NCBI GenBank assembly: GCA_002007365.1
Contig: LNZR01000025.1
Coordinates: forward strand, 1-39,679
DNA: 39,679 nucleotides
Reading direction: 5' to 3'
Origin: Epulopiscium sp. Nele67-Bin005
Lineage (GTDB): Bacteria > Bacillota > Clostridia > Lachnospirales > Cellulosilyticaceae
How positions within the stretch are numbered: position 1 is the first letter of the stretch; each line of letters begins with the position of its first letter. This document shows positions 1 to 8,482 of the stretch, piece after piece. The notes beneath the pieces are model-generated. The model was not told the origin of the DNA and ran no database searches. It saw only the letters and a list, made by a program, of their open reading frames with translations. The position numbers were made by a program, and so were the translations under genes.

Positions 1-1380
1 GCAGGAAATAGCACATAACACAGTAACCAGATCTGTGGTCCTGAATGTGTGATGATGACATTTCTGTCTCTTTCCTGTGACTCTGTCTCTCTTGAGTCTG
101 TCACAGTGAAGTCAGTGAGGAGAGAGCAACAGCTACACTGTTAACAAGTCAATTATATCAAGTTATTCAGTCACCTACTTCAGACTGTTCTACTGACAGA
201 TTACAGATTACTTACATACTACTGTATGAAGGAAATGAAAGGCAGTTCGGGAACAATCTGGTACGCAACTGAAAGCCAAGCCTTTGTTTCAGATTGTTTT
301 CATTTCAATATGAAAAAGTTTCAGAGTAGGCTAAAATCATATTTCCTTGACTTTACCATATAAAGACATCTCAGATATGGCATATTATTGTTATTATAGC
401 CTTTATCTAACCAGGTTTGTCCCATTGAGATCAAGGATCTCTTTTACAAGAGAGACCGGCCAAGAACAGCAGCAACACAGTTTCAACATTTAACATACAG
501 TAAAAGCACATTGATGTAACTGATTAAGACAGTCACTCTCAGATAGCCTGGACACAAAAGATTACACCATAGTTTAAACTTATAAAGTCACTTTGTTGTG
601 AAGCTTCAGGTCGGACTGAAGATTGTTCCATGCATTACGTGCAGAAAACTTGAAAGGTTTTTTTTTTCTTAGTTCAGTTCTGACTTTGGGACAACAAAAT
701 GCAGAGTCCTGTGAACAGGAAACGTAGTTTCCCCGGTTCAAATTCAAAAGAGAGGATAAATAGGTGGGAATTTTACCGAGAATGGCCTCATAAATAAAAA
801 TATACCAAAGACTCAGGCAGCGTGTACATGGAGCAGACAGGTTCACTTCCGAGTACAGGGCACAGTGGTGTGTAAGTGATGTGATGTTGTAAATTCTTGT
901 AAAAACAGTGGTGACAGAAGTTTTCATGGACGATTTTTACAAGTCAACCAAACGGTTTGAGAAGCATTCCGTAAACCAGTCATTCTGTAACGTTAGCTGG
1001 TAAGATGAGCCTGTCGTAGTCATGAAATTCAGACTCAATGTTTCTGTTTCATCTCTCCTCTCTCTCACACACACGACACAACTGACGTAAACAGCCACAA
1101 ATATTTTCTAGAAAACGACATGCGACAGTATCCTGATCCTCCTACGCATCTATTTCACAAAGTACCGACACGGCTAACGGAGTGACGACGTAACGTTATT
1201 AGCCCACTAATGTAGCATTTTAGGAGTTTTTCTCTAGAAATGAATTTGTTGTGGCAATTATTAATCTGAGATTTATGGTCACTATTTAAGTATTTTTGTA
1301 TTTTTGTCCTAAATGTATTCTTCTGCTTCTTCTTTGTGTTTTTTTGCTGATTCTAATGATTTTATGTTTTTTTGGTTTGG
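1..1380. other. Teleost-like (non-bacterial) flank
   Basis: This stretch has no bacterial-style genes, ribosome binding sites or terminators. Its base composition and texture differ from the AT-rich bacterial DNA that begins at about 1380: short CA and CT runs such as the one near 1068-1078, and many CTCTC/GAGAG motifs. It contains a degenerate LINE tail (separate entry). Between 928 and 1380, and between 1 and 400, I see nothing codable. The right border lies inside rfbA, near 1375-1384. Vertebrate origin is inferred from the LINE and texture; fish is the likeliest host. Confidence 0.8.
400..927 (-). mobile_element. Non-LTR retrotransposon (LINE) 3' fragment
   Basis: The minus strand reads as the C-terminal tail of a vertebrate LINE reverse transcriptase. 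A stretch resembling YIFIYEAILGKIPTYLSSLL is followed by a VRTELRKK motif and then AWNNLQSDLKLH, the usual end of L2/Rex-like elements (PxVRTELGK... and WNNLQ...LKL). The reading frame spans 580-927. Downstream on the same strand (about 579 to 400) lies a non-coding stretch with the CCCATTGAGATCAAGGATCT string that I associate with teleost repeat 3' ends. The RT core and 5' part are missing, so this is a dead, 5'-truncated copy. A homopolymer run at 661-668 may mark decay. The family name is uncertain. Confidence 0.6.
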
Positions 1381-1600
1381 TCATTCCAAGCGATGAGCCA
1401 TCACCCAATAACTCTTGATACATTGGTAAATCTCTAGGCGTTGATATAATAAGTACTTCGCTTATCCCTGCCAACATCAAAGTTGAAAGTGGATAATAAA
1501 TCATAGGTTTATCGTATATAGGTAAAATTTGTTTTGAAATCGCTTTTGTAATAGGATAAAGTCGAGTTCCACTTCCCCCTGCTAATATTATGCCTTTCAT
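1380..1600 (-). pseudogene. rfbA: Glucose-1-phosphate thymidylyltransferase, N-terminal fragment cut at chimeric junction
   Basis: RfbA makes dTDP-glucose from glucose-1-phosphate and dTTP, the first step of dTDP-rhamnose synthesis for surface polysaccharide. The first ~72 residues are plainly Rfb[19 protein letters not shown] (nucleotide-binding signature), then [17 protein letters not shown] and [22 protein letters not shown]. The start is set by an AGGAGG site eight bases upstream of ATG at 1600. After GDGSSLGM the family continues with an aromatic-rich stretch (FSY..Q...), but here the frame turns into a lysine/arginine-rich nonsense tail ending at 1286. Homology therefore stops at about 1380, where the flanking fish-like DNA begins. 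The gene is truncated by the junction, not by a normal mutation. It lies in the same orientation as the glycosyltransferase upstream. Confidence 0.9.
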
Positions 1601-1782
1601 ATCCTGTCCTCCTACTATTTGATACATTTTGTTATATATATTTATTTTATCCCATTTTTCTTTTTTTATTATAACATAACGTATTCTTTTTTCAATACAT
1701 TTTTACACCACCAACTATTTTTATTCGACAGTTTATATCCTATTTTTAGCGAAAAAGATTTTTTATTTTTATTTTTATAACT

Positions 1783-2748
1783 CTATCCTAATTTTGATAA
1801 AATAAATTTTATCGTATTTTTATATAATTCCAACTGTATATTTATATAATTTTTATTATGTGATTTTTGATATTTAACTTTTTTTACATCAGGCATCTTA
1901 GCAAACCCATCTTTTATTCCTGTAAGATAATACTCTCCAAATCCCTTTTTTCTAAAAAATATATACTTTACCAAAAATCCTAGTATCAAAAATGGAGAAT
2001 TGAGAATAAGTTGTATAGATGTCATGTTTTTGTAAGGAACTAAAATATTATTTTGTGCCGCCAACCTAACTTTAAATTCATTATATCTACTTCCAGACGT
2101 TGCACTTCCATAATGATATACTTTTGCAGTTGGACAATACACATTGTAATAACCATAAATTTTTGCTCTATAAGAAATATCCACATCTTCCATATATGCA
2201 AAAAAGTTTTCATCAAAATATCCTATTTTTTTAAACACACTTTTTCTATATAGGCCTGCTCCTGCGCAAGTACTAAAAACTTTTCTTTCTTTTTTATATT
2301 TTGATATATTTTCACCATCACCTACTTTTAATGTCCAACCCAAAATATTATATTCATCACCAGCATCATCAATAAGATTTGGATTATGATATTGAACCAT
2401 TTTACTACTAACCGAAAATATTTTTTTATCTTTTTCTATAGCATAAACTAAGTTTTCTAAAAAATTTTTGCAGATTATAGTATCATTATTTAACAATAAA
2501 ACATATTTCATCTTTGATAAATAAATACCTTCATTAACAGCTCTACTAAAGCCATAATTTTTATCTAGTTTCACAAAAGTTGCATATGAAAAACGTGAAA
2601 TCCAACTATAATCATCATCAACACTACCGTTATCCACCACTATTATTTCATATACAAAGTTAGAACTAGCATACAATTTTTCTATTCTCACTAAACATTT
2701 TTTTAACAAACTACTTCCATTATAGTTAGGAATTACAATAGATACCAT
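1783..2748 (-). CDS. Family 2 glycosyltransferase (rhamnosyltransferase-like)
   Basis: This is a cytoplasmic or membrane-associated GT-A fold enzyme expected to transfer a nucleotide-activated sugar, possibly dTDP-rhamnose, onto a growing polysaccharide. The 321-residue protein opens with MVSIVIPNYNG, has the VVDNGSVDD motif near residue 40, a LLNNDT motif (DXD-like metal site) near residue 93, and a FMAYMEDVD-type ED motif (FFAYMEDVDIS) near residue 190, all typical of WbbL/RfbF-type GT2 enzymes. A hydrophobic segment at about 245-262 may hold it to the membrane. A GGAG site precedes ATG at 2748. It lies upstream of rfbA on the same strand, with 182 bases between, and is divergent from the initiating sugar transferase. 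The exact donor and acceptor cannot be told from sequence. Confidence 0.88.
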   Translation of the reverse strand: MVSIVIPNYNGSSLLKKCLVRIEKLYASSNFVYEIIVVDNGSVDDDYSWISRFSYATFVKLDKNYGFSRAVNEGIYLSKMKYVLLLNNDTIICKNFLENLVYAIEKDKKIFSVSSKMVQYHNPNLIDDAGDEYNILGWTLKVGDGENISKYKKERKVFSTCAGAGLYRKSVFKKIGYFDENFFAYMEDVDISYRAKIYGYYNVYCPTAKVYHYGSATSGSRYNEFKVRLAAQNNILVPYKNMTSIQLILNSPFLILGFLVKYIFFRKKGFGEYYLTGIKDGFAKMPDVKKVKYQKSHNKNYINIQLELYKNTIKFILSKLG

Positions 2749-2903
2749 TTTTTACTCCAATCAAATTTTTATTTCAATATATTATAGAATTAGTTGAGCT
2801 TAAATTCAACAATTTTATACGTAAAATTTTATCTTACATTAATTTACTAATGATTTTTGACAAAAAATGTTGTATAATATTGTTAAGTCAAAGGAGGATT
2901 TCT

Positions 2904-4337
2904 ATGATAAAAGAACATCAAAGTTACCTCAATAAACTTCGTGTCTTGTTTGATATATTAATAATCTGGGTTGCTTTTGGGCTTTCGTTTTGGTTTAGAT
3001 TTAGGGTTAGTGACTCGGGTATTCAGGCCTTAACTATTCAAGAAACTATCTTACCTATTGCTCTAATTGTGCCATTATTTATAGTGCTATATCATATGTT
3101 TGATTTGTATAGTGCCAAAAGAACAAAACGCCTACATATAGAAATTGGGATTATTTTTCAAACAAATCTTATAGTTAGTATGGTATTATTTATGGGGTTA
3201 TTCCTATTTAAACTAACTAATTATTCTCGTCTTATGCTATTTACTTTCTTCTTTCTTAATATTTTTCTAACTTGCTTAAGCCGCATCATCATGCGATACA
3301 TATTAAAAACCTACAGAAGTAAAGGCTATAATCTAAAACATTGTTTAGTAATTGGTTCAACTCCTACTGCTAGTTTATTTATCGAAAAGGTAAATTCTCA
3401 CAAACATTGGGGGTTTAATATTGTGGGTGTAGTTAATTCTACCAAACACAACAAAGATTATATGGACGAGGCCTCAGCAACTAATATAAACACACACTTT
3501 GAAGATATGAAAGTTATTGGACAACTTGATCAACTAGAAGAGATTTTGAATGAGTATACATTTGATATGATTTTTATTGCACTTGAGGCTAACGAAGAAA
3601 AGCATATGCCAAAAGTACTTTATCTTTGTGAAAAATCTGGCATAAAAACTAGCATAATTCCATATTATCACCGTTATGTGCCTGCCAAACCACAGATGGA
3701 CGATTTGGACGGACTTCCAGTAATTGATATTCGCCATGTTCCATTGGATAATTTATTTAAGAAAACTTTCAAACGTATGTTCGATATTATTTTTTCATTA
3801 TGTGCAATTATTGTTACATCTCCACTTCTTATCTTTTCAGCAATTATGGTTAGGTGTTCATCAAAAGGACCAATTTTATTTAAGCAAGAGAGAGTTGGAC
3901 TTAACCAAAAAACTTTTTATATGTACAAATTCCGTTCTATGAAAGTTCAAACTGCTGATGAAGAAAAGACCGAGTGGACAACTAAAAATGACCCTAGAAA
4001 AACTAGGTGGGGAACATTTATGAGAAAGACGAGTATTGATGAGCTTCCCCAATTTTTTAATGTTCTAAAAGGGGATATGACTGTAGTTGGTCCACGCCCA
4101 GAACGTCCTTATTTTGTTGAGAAATTTAAAGAGGATATTCCAAGATATATGATTAAACACCAAGTTCGACCTGGCATTACTGGTTGGGCGCAAGTTAATG
4201 GATTTAGAGGTGATACCTCAATTGAAGGGCGTATTGACCACGATTTATATTATATTGAGAACTGGACTTTTGGTTTTGATTTGAAGATTGTAATTTTGAC
4301 AGTCGTAAAAGGTTTTATTAATAAAAATGCATATTAA
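2904..4337 (+). CDS. Undecaprenyl-phosphate sugar-1-phosphate transferase (WcaJ/WbaP-type)
   Basis: This membrane enzyme starts exopolysaccharide or capsule repeat units by transferring a hexose-1-phosphate from a nucleotide sugar to undecaprenyl phosphate. The 477 residues show four N-terminal transmembrane segments (about 15-140), a central nucleotide-binding-like domain starting with CLVIGSTPTA (about 148-260), and a C-terminal bacterial sugar transferase domain with a membrane entry (KRMFDIIFSL), KFRSMKV, DELPQFFNVLKGDM, VGPRPERP and RPGITGWAQVNGFRGD. ATG at 2904 is chosen because AAGGAGG sits eight bases before it; an in-frame ATG at 2850 has no such site. A TATAAT at 2873-2878 is a possible -10. 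An intrinsic terminator follows at once. The sugar is unknown. The neighbouring GT2 and rfbA support a polysaccharide locus. Confidence 0.92.
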   Translation: MIKEHQSYLNKLRVLFDILIIWVAFGLSFWFRFRVSDSGIQALTIQETILPIALIVPLFIVLYHMFDLYSAKRTKRLHIEIGIIFQTNLIVSMVLFMGLFLFKLTNYSRLMLFTFFFLNIFLTCLSRIIMRYILKTYRSKGYNLKHCLVIGSTPTASLFIEKVNSHKHWGFNIVGVVNSTKHNKDYMDEASATNINTHFEDMKVIGQLDQLEEILNEYTFDMIFIALEANEEKHMPKVLYLCEKSGIKTSIIPYYHRYVPAKPQMDDLDGLPVIDIRHVPLDNLFKKTFKRMFDIIFSLCAIIVTSPLLIFSAIMVRCSSKGPILFKQERVGLNQKTFYMYKFRSMKVQTADEEKTEWTTKNDPRKTRWGTFMRKTSIDELPQFFNVLKGDMTVVGPRPERPYFVEKFKEDIPRYMIKHQVRPGITGWAQVNGFRGDTSIEGRIDHDLYYIENWTFGFDLKIVILTVVKGFINKNAY

Positions 4338-4338
4338 A

Positions 4339-4376
4339 AAGGCGCTATCCATATTAAACGGGGTAGCGCTTTTTTG
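4339..4376 (+). terminator. Intrinsic terminator of the sugar transferase gene
   Basis: GGCGCTATCC (4341-4350) pairs with GGGGTAGCGCT (4360-4370) and is followed by a six-T run. The stem is GC-rich at its base and lies two bases after the stop codon. Confidence 0.85.
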
Positions 4377-4487
4377 AATTCCATCAAACATATCTTTACT
4401 TTCATAATCTAAAAATTATCCTCCCCATTATCCCATCTCAAAATCTCAATTTCAAAAATCGTGATGATCTACCTTTTTTGTCCTAAC

Positions 4488-4523
4488 AAAAAAAAGAGCC
4501 TAACCAAAATCTGGTTAAGCTCT
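4488..4523 (-). terminator. Intrinsic terminator of ahpC
   Basis: On the minus strand a 12-base stem (4523-4512 with 4506-4495, one mismatch, five-base loop) is followed by a run of seven or eight T. It lies 46 bases past the ahpC stop. Confidence 0.85.
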
Positions 4524-4569
4524 AACAATTTATTATAACACAATACTTATGGTTTTAAAAGTGTTATTA

Positions 4570-5133
4570 CTACAATTTTCCAATTAAGTCTAATGATGGA
4601 CTTAATGTTTCTGCTCCTGGCTTCCATTTGGCTGGGCAAACTTGATCACCATGTTGAGCTACAAATTGTGCTGCTTGTAACTTTCTTAAAAGTTCTGAAG
4701 CATCACGACCAATTCCATTATCATGAATTTCATAAGCTTTAATAATTCCTTCTGGATTAATTACAAAAGTCCCTCTTAACGCAAGACCTTCCTCCTCAAT
4801 CATAACTCCTAATTGACGAGTTAATCTTCCTGTTGGGTCTGCCAACATAGGATATTTAATTTTAGCAATTGTATCCGAAGTATCTGCCCATGCTTTGTGA
4901 GTAAAGTGAGTATCTGTTGATACCGAATAAATCTCACAACCTAGGTTTTTAAACTCCTCATAATGGTCTGCTAAATCTTCTAATTCTGTTGGGCAAACAA
5001 ATGTAAAATCTGCTGGGTAGAAAAATAATACTGCCCATTTCCCTTTTAATCTATCTTGAGTTACTTCCTCAAATTGTCCATCTACGTAGGCCTGAACTTT
5101 AAAATCTGCAACTTTTGTTCCAATTAGTGACAT
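4570..5133 (-). CDS. ahpC: Alkyl hydroperoxide reductase C, typical 2-Cys peroxiredoxin
   Basis: AhpC reduces hydrogen peroxide, organic peroxides and peroxynitrite in the cytoplasm and is normally re-reduced by AhpF. It has 187 residues, the usual length. The peroxidatic cysteine is C47 in DFTFVCPTE and the resolving cysteine is C166 in QVCPAKWKPG; the conserved arginine of the active site lies in RGTFVINPEG. A strong AAGGAG precedes ATG at 5133. No ahpF or other thioredoxin-reductase-like partner lies next to it, so recycling must be done by a protein encoded elsewhere. It is a single-gene unit with its own promoter and terminator. In an anaerobe it would protect against oxygen exposure. 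Confidence 0.97.
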   Translation of the reverse strand: MSLIGTKVADFKVQAYVDGQFEEVTQDRLKGKWAVLFFYPADFTFVCPTELEDLADHYEEFKNLGCEIYSVSTDTHFTHKAWADTSDTIAKIKYPMLADPTGRLTRQLGVMIEEEGLALRGTFVINPEGIIKAYEIHDNGIGRDASELLRKLQAAQFVAQHGDQVCPAKWKPGAETLSPSLDLIGKL

Positions 5134-5159
5134 AATATATTCTCCTTTTCAGAAATAAA

Positions 5160-5203
5160 TGATAACTCTAATCATCATAAACTTACTATAAACCTCTAGT
5201 CAA
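5160..5203 (-). promoter_or_regulatory. ahpC promoter with PerR-box-like palindrome
   Basis: On the minus strand a -35 TTGACT (5203-5198) lies 18 bases from a -10 TATGAT (5179-5174). An imperfect 7-1-7 palindrome TGATTAGAGTTATCA (5174-5160) sits at the start site and matches about 9 of 14 positions of the PerR consensus TTATAATnATTATAA. PerR control of ahpC is known in Firmicutes; here it is inferred. Confidence 0.45.
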
Positions 5204-5268
5204 GGCTTAGCCCATAAACACACCCACTATTTCCAAAATTTTATATTTAAATAAGATTTTTAAATAGG

Positions 5269-5309
5269 TAAATAAGTAGCAAAAAGGGGTAGTTTCTGCT
5301 ACTTATTTA
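5269..5309 (-). terminator. Perfect 13-bp hairpin after yabG
   Basis: TAAATAAGTAGCA (5269-5281) and TGCTACTTATTTA (5297-5309) are perfect inverted repeats around a 15-base loop, 31 bases past the yabG stop. There is no clean T run directly after the stem on the minus strand, so termination is likely but not certain. Confidence 0.5.
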
Positions 5310-5339
5310 TAAACTCTATAGTTCAATTTTTACATCATT

Positions 5340-6401
5340 CTACTTTAAGGAAGTTCTTGAAGGGCAACTATTACCTAAAAAATTTCGTTCATAGTCGCTA
5401 TGTGTTCTTACTAAACGCTCTTCTAAATTTTGTTGCAAATCCTCGTTATTATTTGCTGTTAATAAAATACCTGTTTCTAAATTATTTTCTGTGTCTATAT
5501 TTTTACCTTTTGCACTCGGTTTAGTATTATCTCCCATAATACTCTTTTCCATACTATTTACTAAGGGGGGGTGGGGGTTATAAATCATTTGCTCCTCACC
5601 TAGTTTTGTATCCGGTCCTCCCTTTCTCAGTTTGCCATAAGTTTCATACCCTCCCAAACCCTCAAAACGGGTAATTGTATATTTTAGGGCGTTCTCAATA
5701 GTCAAAACTTCATTAAAGGGACAATGTGCTATTCTCTCTACAATAAATGGGGGGTCTAATGCATGAATTAACACACGACTAGGCGAAGATGCATAGTCTG
5801 CTCCTGCTTGTAGTAGCTCCTCAAAATGCGACTGACAAGCTCCAGCATAAATTACTAATTGTTGGCTAGTTGGCCTAAGTTTTCTTGCCTCCTTTACTGC
5901 CTCAACATAATACTTTGAATTTCTATACCCATCTAAATGGGTCCTATTTGGATATTTTTTAAAAATTGCGTCATGTCCTGTTAACACTAAAATATCTGGA
6001 TTGTGTTTTAATATCAGCTCCTTCACTTTTTGAGGCTGTTCGACCTCCTTTACGTTTTCACCAATTGCACTAACGCCTAACAATTTATAATAATGTAAAC
6101 ATATATTCATATAAAAGGCATCGCCATCGATATGTAGCACCTTAACTACCTTCTGCAAACCATTATACTTCTCATGCTGATGTTCCTCTAAAATAGAAGC
6201 AATATTTTTTTGGACTAATTCCATTATTGCATTCTCAGCACTTCGCATAAGGGTTGCCAATTGTATATCATGTAGTGGTGCATCTGCTATTATTCTATAT
6301 GAGATGCCTTTTAAATGAGCAATACCATTATCTATATCAATTATTCTAAATATAATATCTTTATTATAGGACAAGCGCACAACATAATCGCCAATATTCA
6401 T
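5340..6401 (-). CDS. yabG: Sporulation-specific protease YabG, with C-terminal extension
   Basis: YabG is a cysteine-type protease of the mother cell that processes coat and cortex proteins during endospore formation. The first ~275 residues match the family: MNIGDYVVRLSYNKDIIFRI at the start, VLHIDGDAFYMNICLHYYKLLGV near 110, GHDAIFKKYPNRTHLDGYRNSKYYVEAV in the middle, YAGACQSHFEELLQAGADYASSP near 200, then ALDPPFIVERIA and FEGLGGYETYGKLRKGGPDT. ATG at 6401 is chosen because AGGAGAGG precedes it; an upstream in-frame start at 6479 has no such site. The product is 353 residues, clearly longer than Bacillus YabG (about 290). The extra ~70 residues are polar and low in complexity and begin right after a C7 tract (see repeat entry). 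The gene shows that the organism belongs to an endospore-forming lineage. Confidence 0.9.
   Translation of the reverse strand: MNIGDYVVRLSYNKDIIFRIIDIDNGIAHLKGISYRIIADAPLHDIQLATLMRSAENAIMELVQKNIASILEEHQHEKYNGLQKVVKVLHIDGDAFYMNICLHYYKLLGVSAIGENVKEVEQPQKVKELILKHNPDILVLTGHDAIFKKYPNRTHLDGYRNSKYYVEAVKEARKLRPTSQQLVIYAGACQSHFEELLQAGADYASSPSRVLIHALDPPFIVERIAHCPFNEVLTIENALKYTITRFEGLGGYETYGKLRKGGPDTKLGEEQMIYNPHPPLVNSMEKSIMGDNTKPSAKGKNIDTENNLETGILLTANNNEDLQQNLEERLVRTHSDYERNFLGNSCPSRTSLK
5565..5577 (-). repeat. C7/C5 homopolymer tract inside yabG
   Basis: On the plus strand G7 (5565-5571), one T and G5 (5573-5577) stand out in AT-rich DNA. In yabG they encode N-P-H-P-P. Removing one base from the C7 run turns the next codons CCC TTA G into CCT TAG, ending the protein at 279 residues. 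The tract could also form a G-quadruplex on the template strand. Confidence 0.8.
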
Positions 6402-6577
6402 ATAGTCCTCTCCTAACTTACATATTAATTTATGTTTATTAGCAACAAGAGTTGTCCTATTCTTAGTTATTTTGTACAAAATTCTAATAGCTATTTGGCA
6501 TAAGCCTTCTTATAATAAGGTGCTACTGATTTTTACAAAATATACAAAGTAATATCAATTTAAAATCCTAATTTTTG

Positions 6578-7420
6578 CTATGTATAGACGGTAGGCCTAC
6601 TGGATTTTTTCATAATTTGGTTATTCTCTCCTTTATTAATTTTACACGGTTCTCTAATTCTAAACTTACACGGCTCACGTATCCTGTAAATTAATCCTTT
6701 CTTTATGTAACAATAGGGATTAAATAAGAGGAAACGAGAGTTTTCAATATTATTTCTCGACATAGTCTTAATTGGTGGCGACACAACAGAATTTTCTATT
6801 AACGTTTCATCTTCTTCAACAATAATCTCATCTTCCGACAGATTTAACCATTCACAAACTTCCTCACAATAATCATCTTCTAAAGTCTTATCTTCCTGAT
6901 GCAAGCTAATGTCAGAAACGATTTCTTTAGCCTCGTCCTCCTGATATAAATTAATTTCAGAAACGATTGCTTCTATAGAAGAAATTTCGTTAAGCTCTTT
7001 TTTGCAAGATAGCCAGTCTAACTTTTCTTCTAAAGTTAAACGCCTACCTTCTTGAATTTGTTTAAGCTCATCTAGTCGTTTGCGTGATACATCTTCTTCA
7101 GTGATTTCATTTGAAGTAAGTTGTTCTACATATTCCATTTGTTCTACTACAGTAGCTGCCTCATTACTATTATTAATAGAAGAAACAATTTTTCTAACTC
7201 TAAGCACCTTTTTATTTCTAAGAGAAGATATCGCTGGTTCATTATTAATAGAAGAACTCACTCTTCCAACTCCAACACGCTTTTTAAAACTTTCTCTTTT
7301 AGAACTAAGCTCGTCTGCTTTTTTATTGTTGTACTTTCCTATTAACATAGCTAATAAAGAACTAGCTAGCCGTATACCAATTAGAAGACCAAGTACTATA
7401 AATGGTAACCACTTATTCAT
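6578..7420 (-). CDS. Membrane-anchored acidic protein of unknown function
   Basis: I do not recognise this 280-residue protein. It begins with one hydrophobic segment (about 5-27, PFIVLGLLIGIRLASSLLAM) followed by lysines, so it is probably anchored with the rest in the cytoplasm or forespore. Residues 60-210 are strongly acidic and partly helical, with an imperfect internal repeat (IVSEINLYQEDEAKE then IVSDISLHQEDKTLE). The C-terminus is basic and holds a tandem RIREPCK / RIREPCK repeat. GAGGAGG precedes ATG at 7420. It lies upstream of yabG on the same strand with a 176-base gap, so the two might share a sporulation role, but this is only positional. The abrupt change from acidic to basic near residue 228 could reflect a frameshift or a recent addition. 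Confidence 0.7.
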   Translation of the reverse strand: MNKWLPFIVLGLLIGIRLASSLLAMLIGKYNNKKADELSSKRESFKKRVGVGRVSSSINNEPAISSLRNKKVLRVRKIVSSINNSNEAATVVEQMEYVEQLTSNEITEEDVSRKRLDELKQIQEGRRLTLEEKLDWLSCKKELNEISSIEAIVSEINLYQEDEAKEIVSDISLHQEDKTLEDDYCEEVCEWLNLSEDEIIVEEDETLIENSVVSPPIKTMSRNNIENSRFLLFNPYCYIKKGLIYRIREPCKFRIREPCKINKGENNQIMKKSSRPTVYT

Positions 7421-7436
7421 ACGCTTCCTCCTCTGA

Positions 7437-7780
7437 CCAAAATTGGTTTGTGTTTTGGTATGAACTCATAGTAGCACATCTATTTTTGCTTGAAAATCCT
7501 AAAGTAAAAAGTAATGTAGTTAAAGTTCTTTAAAGGTTTGAATTGTCTACATAAATTTATACTAATTATTTTTCACTTTAGGGGGTAGGTAAATACATCT
7601 TTATAGTTTTAGGCTAGATTAATAGTTACTTTAACACACCAAGAAAAGGTTTTTTTACAATTAAATGGTATTAGCTATGTTGGACTTTCTTCCTATTAAA
7701 TAATATCCCACCATAACAATTGAATAGTTATTATCATTATGATAAAATATATACCATAAATCAAAGTTAGGAGAAAACTC
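7437..7780 (+). promoter_or_regulatory. Divergent intergenic region with response-regulator promoter
   Basis: This 344-base gap separates the minus-strand unknown gene from the plus-strand regulator. Upstream of the regulator is -35 TTGAAT (7720-7725), a 17-base spacer and -10 TAAAAT (7743-7748), with AGGAG at 7769-7773 before ATG 7781. A small palindrome TTAAAG-TT-CTTTAA lies at 7520-7533. For the minus gene, TACTAT near 7469-7474 may be a -10. I see no coding sequence in the gap. Confidence 0.5.
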
Positions 7781-8482
7781 ATGCTAAATATTGCTATTTG
7801 TGATGATGAAACTTCAATTACTAACACCATTGCAAGTTTTATTTATAAATATAATCCCAATTATTCCGTTTCTATATTTAATGATGGAGACCAATTTTTA
7901 GAGTTCCTACAAAGCAATTTAGTTGACCTTATCTTTTTGGACATCGAAATTGGCAACATCAATGGCATCGAAATCGGCAATTTTATAAGAAAAATTTTGG
8001 ACAACCATACTACCAAAATTGTATTTATCACTGCCAAAGATGGATATGAAATTAGTCTTTTTGATATTCAACCTCTAAACTTTATTAAAAAACCTATTCA
8101 AGAAGATAAAATTATTAAATGCCTCACCTTAACTGCCAAGCTCCTTGACCTTGAAAATGAAATTTTTGAATATAAAAAAGGATATGAATTAGTTCGCATA
8201 CCCTTTAGAAATATTTTATACTTTGAAAGTTTGGGAAAAAAAGTTCGTATCATAACTCATACAACAGAAGATGAATTTTATTATAGCCTAAAAAATATAA
8301 AACAACATCTACCAACTTACTTTGTGACTCCCCATGCTTCTTTTGTTGTAAATTTCAATAAAATAACTCATTGTACTTCAGAAAAATTAACACTCACAAA
8401 CAACCATCAAATTCCTATTAGCCAAAGGTCACTAAAATCTGTTCGAGAGATGTTACTCCAAACGGAAAAAGCAAAACGATGA
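7781..8482 (+). CDS. LytTR-family response regulator (AgrA/ComE-like)
   Basis: This cytoplasmic transcription regulator is expected to be phosphorylated by the kinase encoded next and to bind paired direct repeats. Its 233 residues hold a receiver domain (about 1-120) with the acidic pocket ICDDE at 6-10, phospho-acceptor D54 in LIFLDIEIG, a T/S position in VFITAK and K103 in FIKKP, then a LytTR DNA-binding domain (about 135-230) with LYFESLGKKVRI and a FVTPHASFVVN motif. The gene overlaps the kinase gene by four bases (ATGA), so the two are translationally coupled. Family members (AgrA, ComE, PlnC, FsrA) commonly control peptide signalling and bacteriocins, which fits the downstream genes. 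Its own target sites may be the TTATTCC repeats at 9405-9432 and 10592-10619. Confidence 0.93.
   Translation: MLNIAICDDETSITNTIASFIYKYNPNYSVSIFNDGDQFLEFLQSNLVDLIFLDIEIGNINGIEIGNFIRKILDNHTTKIVFITAKDGYEISLFDIQPLNFIKKPIQEDKIIKCLTLTAKLLDLENEIFEYKKGYELVRIPFRNILYFESLGKKVRIITHTTEDEFYYSLKNIKQHLPTYFVTPHASFVVNFNKITHCTSEKLTLTNNHQIPISQRSLKSVREMLLQTEKAKR

Noticed and set aside
580-927. A 115-residue bacterial or host gene
   Set aside because: It is the decayed C-terminal tail of a LINE reverse transcriptase.
2857-2878. TTGACA...TATAAT as a full promoter of the sugar transferase gene
   Set aside because: The two boxes are only 10 bases apart, too close for sigma-A; only the -10 is plausible.
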